A stretch of DNA of 64,000 nt from Solirubrobacter taibaiensis (GTDB lineage Bacteria > Actinomycetota > Thermoleophilia > Solirubrobacterales > Solirubrobacteraceae): contig JAPDDQ010000011.1 of NCBI GenBank assembly GCA_027587225.1, positions 106,217 through 170,216 of the forward strand. Reading direction: 5' to 3'. A program made the position numbers and the translations under genes. Positions 59,501 through 64,000 of the stretch are shown here, piece by piece. The notes below the pieces were generated by a model that ran no database searches, was not told the origin of the DNA, and saw nothing but the letters and a program-made list of their open reading frames with translations. Each line of letters begins with the position of its first letter. Position 1 is the first letter of the stretch.

Positions 59501-60021
59501 GCTTTCAGTTCGCGCTGGACCAGGACGGCTCCGGCCCGCTCGTGCGCGGGTTCGTCGACGTGCTCGCCACCGAGCCGGACGGCACGCACCTGGTGATCGA
59601 CTACAAGACCGACCACGTGTCCGAGGAGGACACGCCCGAGGCGTACGTGCAGCGCCACTACGAGACGCAGAAGCTCGTCTACGCGCTCGCCGCCCTCCGC
59701 GCCGGAGCGCCCCGCGTCGAAGTCGCCTATTGCCTGCTCGAGCGCCCCGACGAGCCGCTCCTGTGGACGTTCACCGCCCAGGACGCGCCGGACATCGTGG
59801 CGCGCATCCAGACGCTCGCCCACGGCATCCTCACCCACGACTATCCGGTCACCGACACGCCGCACCGCGAGCTGTGCGGCACGTGCCCGGGCCGCACACA
59901 GCTCTGCAGCTACTCAGAAGCAGAGACGCTCAGGCCTCCGCCGGCTCTTTGGCTGGGAGCACGGGCCCGTCGTACGCCTCCGGCAGGTACTCCGCCCGTC
60001 GCAGCCCCACCACCGCGTTGA
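56521..60021 (+). CDS. addA: AddA-like UvrD/RecB helicase-nuclease
   Basis: 1166 residues. Helicase motifs: ANAGSGKTAVM (Walker A), TFTEKAAGELAERL, MIDEFQDTNAVQ (motif II), VGDEFQSIYRFRHAD (III), LMTIHRAKGLEFPVV (V), FYVAMTRARELL (VI). RecB nuclease: GSIVHAALED, GFVDVLA, VIDYKTDHV. Unlike Bacillus AddA it also carries four Cys, one in DYAKCGYRFYL and CGTC/C in LCGTCPGRTQLCSY, placed like an iron-sulphur staple. Loads or processes double-strand ends for recombination with the AddB-like partner. The last 30 residues, Pro/Arg-rich, are encoded antisense to the end of the YihY gene (92-nt overlap). Confidence 0.88.
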   Translation: MRPNFTHEQLAAIEARTGSSLLAANAGSGKTAVMVERIAEAIRKDGVPVNAILALTFTEKAAGELAERLRRRLTEFGDDESARAVDAAWIGTIHGFCARLLRAQPLAAGLDPRFEVLEETAAERLANAAYDDALEAWGRAHAGAAIDLAASYGPGLRDLIQGTYSTLRARGHARPRVQVPPRTAAPDPTALAAAGEAALRDLARAGDGVRVAAGRTALQECARLVAAATGGGEARVPWPGELNAADLKGGAKALTSDACESYRATWAAYRSACAEFHAHSALDLIDGLLNRYGAIFEQAKLERAAVDFEDLELRARDLLQDAPTRERWAERFQLLMIDEFQDTNAVQLEILEHLERDNLFAVGDEFQSIYRFRHADVGIFRKRAQGVVRRLNVNFRSREELLDVLNTAFSTEFGERFAPLRAGRKEPVPMDDDGSLRLFSLDPPAEPPVELHITDTTGWEEFEPRLGLQGGGDQPWRRAEARNLAHRLRKETESGRRAGDIVVLVRATSSLRLLEEALEEQGLPTYVVGGRGYWSQEQVRDGLAWLRVLANPHDEEALLTVLSSPFHGADTDELVLLAAEGRKHGSLWAALQARDVPIGRLLAAEREHAERAPLEVLLERAIVATGYDLATLARPGGDRRLANLRKLMRLAGEYERAEGRDLRGFLADAQARDLAAAREGEAALESEGLDAIRLMTIHRAKGLEFPVVAVVDLGRQSGGRRAPLLVGDDHTTGLRLAPLGGGDTIPTAAWERLAAADAEADAEEERRLFYVAMTRARELLILSGGTDTTKWPAPRNGGPPIDWIVRALTPTLQLPSILERHWEGRLARLVTKVITPETLPEEALETRARTQQHSQPTALPSVPAKVTPHFHRGRPAPQRLSYSQLSDYAKCGYRFYLKRVLNLSDVEPPPLESSEEPWIGIDPMTRGSIVHAALEDLDFDAPRAPSAEAVRALSRDVELSDEDVTEIQDYVEAFARSPLCRRLTQATRITREAGFQFALDQDGSGPLVRGFVDVLATEPDGTHLVIDYKTDHVSEEDTPEAYVQRHYETQKLVYALAALRAGAPRVEVAYCLLERPDEPLLWTFTAQDAPDIVARIQTLAHGILTHDYPVTDTPHRELCGTCPGRTQLCSYSEAETLRPPPALWLGARARRTPPAGTPPVAAPPPR

Positions 60022-60877
60022 GCTCGGCGCCGAAGAGCAGCGCGAGGTTCGTGACCCACAGCCACACGAGCAGGATCACGGCACCGGCGAAGGCGCCGTA
60101 GGTCGCGGAGTAGGACGAGAAGTTCGAGACGTAGAGGAAGAACAGGGCGGACGCGAGGATCCACAGGAACACGCCGGTGACCGCGCCGGGGGTGATCCAG
60201 CGGAACTTGCGGACCTCCACGTTCGGCGACGCGTAGTAGACGATCGCGTAGATCAGCATCGCGACGGCCAGAGCAGCGGGCCAGCGCAGGATCTTCCAGA
60301 CCAGAGCGGCGCTCTCGCCGAGGCCGATGGTGTTGAACAGGTCCGTGGCGAGCGAGCCGCCGAGGAAGATCAGCACGAACGTGACCAGCACGAGGGCCAT
60401 GACGCCCAAGGTCCAGAGCAGGTCCAGGGCCTTGTGCTTGGCGAAGCCGCGGCCCTCTTCGACCCGGAAGATCTTGTTGAGCGCGCGGCCGGCGGCGCCG
60501 AAGGCGCCGGAGGCGCCGTTCAACGCGGTCGCGAGACCGATGATCAACGCCACGATCGCGGTGCCGCGCTGCTTCTGGGCGGATTCCAGCGCGCCGGTGA
60601 CGGCGTCGACGGTGTCCGCGGGCGCACCCGCGTCCTGCAAGTAGCTGGCGGCGTCGTTGATCAGGCCTTGCTGGCCGAAGACGCCGAGGAGGGCGGCGCA
60701 GAAGAGCAGCGCCGGGAAGAGCGACAGCAGCGAGTAGTACGTGAGGGACGCTGCGTTGTCGGTGATCTCGTCCTTGCGGAAGCGGTTGAAGGCGCGCTTG
60801 AAATCACCGACCTCGAGGGCCGGACCGGCTTGGCGGCCGTCCGTGACGGCCGCCTTCCGATGTCCGAGTGGGCTCAG
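59930..60877 (-). CDS. YihY/BrkB family membrane protein, probable CTG start
   Basis: 315 residues. The family N-terminus (DFKRAFNRFRKDEITDNAAS, then LTYYSLLSLFPALLF) lies upstream of any ATG, GTG or TTG in frame; the first TTG (60640) would cut off the first two helices. CTG 60877 is the only plausible start: GGAAGG lies 8 nt before it and CTGA overlaps the stop of the small gene upstream, as ATGA/GTGA do elsewhere here. Six helices in all; later ones include GVFLWILASALFFLYVSNF and the conserved SSYSATYGAFAGAVILLVWLW. Role in the membrane unknown. Confidence 0.85.
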   Translation of the reverse strand: MSPLGHRKAAVTDGRQAGPALEVGDFKRAFNRFRKDEITDNAASLTYYSLLSLFPALLFCAALLGVFGQQGLINDAASYLQDAGAPADTVDAVTGALESAQKQRGTAIVALIIGLATALNGASGAFGAAGRALNKIFRVEEGRGFAKHKALDLLWTLGVMALVLVTFVLIFLGGSLATDLFNTIGLGESAALVWKILRWPAALAVAMLIYAIVYYASPNVEVRKFRWITPGAVTGVFLWILASALFFLYVSNFSSYSATYGAFAGAVILLVWLWVTNLALLFGAELNAVVGLRRAEYLPEAYDGPVLPAKEPAEA

Positions 60878-61050
60878 GCCCTGTGCCTTCCGCTACCGAA
60901 GCGGCCGCCGAGACCGTAGCCACCGGTTGGGATACCGGCGAGCAGCACGAGGATGGCCGCGATGATGGCCACGATGGACGGCAGGCCCAACGCGACACAG
61001 AGGGCGTAGACAAGAGCCGCCAACAGCACAGCGATCAGAATCCCGATCAC
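60874..61050 (-). CDS. Small two-helix membrane protein
   Basis: 58 residues: MIGILIAVLLAALVYALCVALG, a Pro-Ser turn, IVAIIAAILVLLAGI, then a Gly/Arg-rich tail. GGAAGGGG seven nt before the GTG is a strong Shine-Dalgarno sequence. Holin-like in shape, but the size and coupling to YihY suggest a membrane partner instead. On the minus strand TTGCGC and TACCGT (15-nt spacing) upstream could be its promoter. Confidence 0.75.
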   Translation of the reverse strand: MIGILIAVLLAALVYALCVALGLPSIVAIIAAILVLLAGIPTGGYGLGGRFGSGRHRA

Positions 61051-61139
61051 GTAATTCCCCTTCCAGAAGATTTGACGGTACTCCCATCGTTCCCAGCGCA
61101 ACCACAAACGAATCCGACCTGTCAACGGCCGTTGCCGCG

Positions 61140-61862
61140 GTGCAAGCGGCGTCCCAGGCGGCGACCGAGGCTCGTAGCGAACCATTGAGGGCGCGGGCGA
61201 AGGGCGTCGCGGCCGACCTGGTCACCGACGCGGACGCCAAGGCCGAGCACGCGGCCGTCAGCGTCATCCGCGCCGCCTTCCCCGACGACGCGATCATCGG
61301 GGAGGAGGGCACCGACGACGCCGGCGACGGTCCGCGCCGCTGGTATGTCGACGGCATCGACGGCACGGTCGGCTTCGCCGCCGGCATGCCCGGGGCCTGG
61401 TGCAGCGCCGTCGTGCTGACCGACGCGGACGGCCCGCTCGCGTGCGCCGCCCACAACCCCGCGGGCGAGCTCTACGCCGCCGCGCGCGGGCAGGGCGCCA
61501 CGCTGAACGGCGAGCCGCTCACGTTCACCACCGCGCCGACGACGCTCGAACGCGCGAACGTGGCGATCTTCCTGCGCCAGGACCGGCTCGTCCTGCCCGG
61601 CGTGCGCGAGACCGCCCACGCCGTCATCGATCGCGCCGGGATCTTCCGCCATGCCGGCCCGGGCACGCTCGAGCTGGCGTGGGTGGCCGCCGGCCGCCTC
61701 GACGCCTGGATCCAGCCGGAGACCGACCCGTGGGATTGGCTCCCCGGCCGGCTCCTCGTCGAAGAGGCCGGCGGGACGACTCGCACCGTCCAGAAGGACG
61801 TCCGCTGGCACGTGGCCGGGTCGTCGTCGCTGGTTGACGCCCTGGTCTCTCTCATTACTTAG
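61140..61862 (+). CDS. Inositol-monophosphatase-family phosphatase
   Basis: 240 residues, Mg2+-dependent. IIGEEG (motif Glu), WYVDGIDGTVGFA (DPIDGT-type metal motif), GPGTLELAWVAAGRLDAWI and WDWLPGRLLVEEAGG. Could act on inositol phosphate, histidinol phosphate, fructose 1,6-bisphosphate or PAP; not resolved. The frame is open upstream of GTG 61140 with family-like residues (DLSTAVAAV), so the real start may be earlier, possibly a CTG at 61119. Convergent 8-nt overlap with the ANTAR gene. Confidence 0.85.
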   Translation: MQAASQAATEARSEPLRARAKGVAADLVTDADAKAEHAAVSVIRAAFPDDAIIGEEGTDDAGDGPRRWYVDGIDGTVGFAAGMPGAWCSAVVLTDADGPLACAAHNPAGELYAAARGQGATLNGEPLTFTTAPTTLERANVAIFLRQDRLVLPGVRETAHAVIDRAGIFRHAGPGTLELAWVAAGRLDAWIQPETDPWDWLPGRLLVEEAGGTTRTVQKDVRWHVAGSSSLVDALVSLIT

Positions 61863-62457
61863 GCGGCAGTAGCGCGTGCCCGTCGAGCACGGTCTGCGCG
61901 ACATCCACGACGCGCCGGCTGCTCGACCGCGCGTGCTCGCGCAACAGCTCGAACGACCCGCGGTCATCGATGCGGTGACGCTCCATCAAGATGCCCTTGG
62001 CCCGCTCGATCACGACGCGCCGGTCCAGCGCGGACTCGAGCTGCGCGACCTTCTCGGTCAGCCGCTGCTCCTCGCGGTGGCGGCGCACCGCGACGTCGAT
62101 CGCGCCCTGCAGGTCGTCCGGCGCCCACGAGTCGACGTAGCCCATGATCCCCATGTCGGCCGCCCGGGCGATCGTGTCCGGGGATTCCGCCTCGCGCACG
62201 GTGACCAGGACGGGTCCGGACGCGAACGTCACGGTCTCCGCGATCAACGCCAAGCCGTGTTCGTCGTCGCCGTCGAGCACCACGAACGCGAGGTCGGGCT
62301 CCTCGCGCGCGATCAACTCCGCGGCTTCCGCCACCGACACAGCGAACGGCGTCACGTCGTGCCCGAGGCCGTCGAGCACGTCGCCCAACGCCTGCAGATC
62401 CTCCTTGCGCTCGTTGGCCAAGAGAATCCGGAGGTTGCGTTCGCTCGTACTGGTCAT
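61855..62457 (-). CDS. ANTAR-domain response regulator
   Basis: 200 residues. Degenerate receiver (ILLANERKEDLQALGDVLDG, AFVVLDGDDEHGLA) then a coiled coil and ANTAR RNA-binding domain: VIERAKGILMERHRIDDRGSFELLREHAR. ANTAR proteins bind paired hairpins in nascent RNA and prevent termination. No such paired hairpin is evident next to it. Divergent from the sigma gene across 51 bp. The ATG lies 13 nt after TAGAAC. Confidence 0.9.
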   Translation of the reverse strand: MTSTSERNLRILLANERKEDLQALGDVLDGLGHDVTPFAVSVAEAAELIAREEPDLAFVVLDGDDEHGLALIAETVTFASGPVLVTVREAESPDTIARAADMGIMGYVDSWAPDDLQGAIDVAVRRHREEQRLTEKVAQLESALDRRVVIERAKGILMERHRIDDRGSFELLREHARSSSRRVVDVAQTVLDGHALLPPK

Positions 62458-62508
62458 ATTGCTGCCACTCGTTCTACACTTGGCGTGCCCCGGCCGTGAC
62501 CCCCGCCG

Positions 62509-63372
62509 GTGGGAATTCAGCGCCCTAGACACCCGGCGCGACTTCCTTATCTAACCGGTTTCTTGGGACAACTCGACGAACGAGCCACGTCCGGCGCGCA
62601 AGCGCCGCGAGCATACCCCGCTGACAGCGACTCGCGGGCGGCGCGCACACGCGCCGATCGAGCCCTGCTCGAACGCGCGCATCACGGCGACCAGCTGGCC
62701 CGTGCGCAGCTCGTGGACCGCTTCCTGCCGCTCGCACGCCAGCTCGCACGCCGCTACCAGCGCGGCGGGGAGCCGCTCGACGACCTCGTGCAGGTCGCCA
62801 GCCTCGGTCTGCTGAAGGCGATCGACCGCTTCGACCCGTCCCGCGAGACCGCGTTCTCGAGCTTCGCCGTGCCCACCATCCTCGGCGAGCTCAAGCGCCA
62901 TTTCCGCGACAAGGGCTGGTCGGTCCGCGTCCCGCGCGACCTGCAGGAGCTGGCGGTCAAGCTGGAGCCCGTGGGTGAGGAGCTCGCGCGTGAGCTGGGC
63001 CGGGCCGCGACCCTCGCCGAGATCGCGCAGCGCACCGGGAGCACCATCGAGCAGGTGCTCGAGGCCCGCGAGGCCGCGTCGGCCTACCGCGCGGTGAGCC
63101 TGGATCGCCCACGCGAGGACGACGAGGACGGCGACGGGATCGGCGCCTCCTTCGGCATCGAGGACACGGGGTTCGCCAACGCCGAGGACTCGGCGACGAT
63201 CGAGCGCCTGATGCGCGTGCTCAACGATCGCGAGCGCGAGATCCTGCGGCTGCGCTTCTCCGAAGACCTCACGCAGGCTGAGATCGGCACGCGCGTCGGC
63301 GTGTCCCAGATGCACGTGAGCCGCATCATCCGCCAGGCGATCAACCGCCTGCGCGACGCTGCTGAAGCCTGA
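62509..63372 (+). CDS. Sigma factor of the SigB/SigF group
   Basis: 287 residues. Region 2: RFLPLARQLARRYQRGGEP, LDDLVQVASLGLLKAIDRFDP; AFSSFAVPTILGELKRHFRDK; region 3 and a region 4 with LNDREREILRLRFSEDLTQAEIGTRVGVSQMHVSRII. General stress-type sigma factor, normally held by an RsbW-like kinase; the MEDS/ATPase protein at 44 kb is of that ATPase type but no link is shown. GTG 62509 is uncertain: TACACT (62475-62480) precedes it, and the first 40 residues look non-conserved. Confidence 0.9.
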   Translation: MGIQRPRHPARLPYLTGFLGQLDERATSGAQAPRAYPADSDSRAARTRADRALLERAHHGDQLARAQLVDRFLPLARQLARRYQRGGEPLDDLVQVASLGLLKAIDRFDPSRETAFSSFAVPTILGELKRHFRDKGWSVRVPRDLQELAVKLEPVGEELARELGRAATLAEIAQRTGSTIEQVLEAREAASAYRAVSLDRPREDDEDGDGIGASFGIEDTGFANAEDSATIERLMRVLNDREREILRLRFSEDLTQAEIGTRVGVSQMHVSRIIRQAINRLRDAAEA

Positions 63373-63376
63373 GGCG

Positions 63377-63382
63377 TACGCT
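63377..63382 (+). promoter_or_regulatory. -10 box of the cupin-ABC ATPase unit
   Basis: TACGCT, 7 nt before ATG 63390. Confidence 0.6.
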
Positions 63383-63389
63383 CCGGTGC

Positions 63390-63707
63390 ATGGAGCACTG
63401 GGACCTGCGGACGGTCGACGTCCAGCCACACCAGCCGAAGATCCTGCACTCCGCGCGTGGCGAGGCCCGGTCGATCCTGATCAACCTGCCCGCGGGGGAG
63501 AGCCTGCAGGAGCATCAGGTGCACGAGCGCGCCTACGTGGTCGTCATCGAGGGCGAGGTCGAACTCGGCGGCACCAACGGCGGCCCGGGGCTGGCCGCGG
63601 TGTTCGATCCGAATGAGCGACACGCGGTCACGGCCCAGAGCGACGCGCGGTTGCTGATCGTGCTCGCGCCATGGCCTGGCGACGGCCATCCCGGCGCCCG
63701 GGACTAG
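63390..63707 (+). CDS. Cupin-domain protein
   Basis: 105 residues, single cupin barrel: [32 protein letters not shown] with metal His, and [25 protein letters not shown]. Probably metal-binding or sensory; substrate unknown. TACGCT 7 nt before the ATG. The ABC ATPase follows two nt after its stop. Confidence 0.85.
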   Translation: MEHWDLRTVDVQPHQPKILHSARGEARSILINLPAGESLQEHQVHERAYVVVIEGEVELGGTNGGPGLAAVFDPNERHAVTAQSDARLLIVLAPWPGDGHPGARD

Positions 63708-63709
63708 GC

Positions 63710-64000
63710 ATGGCGGAGATCACGTTCCAGAACATCTGGAAGCGCTACGACGACGGGTTCGAGGCCGTCAAGGACATGAACCTCGAGATCAAGGACGGGG
63801 AGTTCATGATTCTCGTCGGTCCGTCCGGGTGCGGGAAGTCGACGGCGTTGCGGATGGTGGCGGGGTTGGAGGAGATCACCGACGGGGATCTGATGATCGG
63901 CGGGACGCGGGTGAACGAGCTGGCGCCGCGCGATCGGGACATCGCGATGGTGTTTCAGAACTACGCGCTGTATCCGCACATGACGGTGCGCGAGAACATG
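63710..64000 (+). CDS. UgpC/MsmX-type ABC ATPase, N-terminal part (truncated by window)
   Basis: First 97 residues of a sugar-importer ATPase: [22 protein letters not shown], Walker [32 protein letters not shown] (Q-loop) and VRENM. This class usually has a C-terminal MOBE/TOBE domain and can energise several carbohydrate importers. Start ATG 63710, right after the cupin stop, so they are probably cotranscribed. Confidence 0.92.
   Translation, partial: MAEITFQNIWKRYDDGFEAVKDMNLEIKDGEFMILVGPSGCGKSTALRMVAGLEEITDGDLMIGGTRVNELAPRDRDIAMVFQNYALYPHMTVRENM

Noticed and set aside
60327..60919. Plus-strand frames opposite YihY
   Set aside because: YihY reads through with family motifs once the CTG start is accepted.
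1..64000. CRISPR arrays, integrases, transposases, attachment sites, prophage genes
   Set aside because: No regularly spaced repeats or recognisable genes of these kinds were seen on either strand.

Overview
The window reads as a chromosomal segment of a very GC-rich actinobacterium. Gene content suggests the Solirubrobacterales (class Thermoleophilia): a PspA/PspAA/PspAB/HtpX set, a MarP-like protease, AddAB-type helicase-nucleases, and a cyclic di-AMP riboswitch before an NlpC-type hydrolase. That placement is inference. I see no integrase, transposase, CRISPR array or rRNA. One tRNA-Thr is present, and the only clearly broken gene is an AbiEi/DUF559-type remnant.

Layout. 1-6.6 kb: nucleoside salvage (end of a pyrimidine-nucleoside phosphorylase, adenosine deaminase, and a BMP lipoprotein/ATPase/two-permease importer in one tight operon). 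6.6-9.5 kb: lipoprotein, receiver-only regulator, DUF4031, the pseudogene, an RhtA-like exporter, tRNA-Thr. 9.5-19.3 kb: a GGDEF-EAL protein, a nucleotide-sugar dehydratase/reductase, an acyltransferase-GpsA fusion, two ECF sigma units, and a TetR gene divergent from a DrrAB-like exporter. 19.3-31 kb: rhomboid protease, BtuF-like protein, PCD, CorC-like transporter, a 345-bp structured RNA-like region, hydroxyacyl-CoA dehydrogenase, FHA protein, AcuI, HD-GYP, exonuclease VII subunits, a CWB2 lipoprotein. 30.4-39.3 kb: an envelope block (c-di-AMP riboswitch plus NlpC, PspA-PspAA, two-component system, DUF4097, HtpX-PspAB, M23 hydrolase, Lgt). 39.4-43.8 kb: lysA-hom-thrC-thrB. 43.7-50.5 kb: ATPase/receiver/ParA/FHA signalling genes, PBP and MarP. 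50.5-60 kb: topoisomerase III and the AddAB pair. 60-64 kb: YihY, inositol-phosphatase-like protein, ANTAR regulator, SigB/F-like sigma factor, cupin, and the start of a sugar-type ABC ATPase.

Two architectural rules run through the window. First, about twenty genes have a TANNNT box only 6-11 nt before the start codon and no Shine-Dalgarno sequence, the signature of leaderless transcription. In five of these the upstream gene's stop codon forms the first three bases of the box and the gap between genes is exactly 12 nt. Second, twelve of fourteen convergent gene pairs overlap at their 3' ends, four of them sharing the tetranucleotide CTAG. The clear exception, between the CorC-like and hydroxyacyl-CoA dehydrogenase genes, holds the structured RNA candidate: two hairpins with different stems carrying the same 15-nt loop, a 13-bp perfect hairpin between them, and spaced promoter elements on both strands. 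I regard this as the most likely undescribed element here. The acyltransferase-GpsA fusion and a CTG-initiated YihY gene are the next most interesting.
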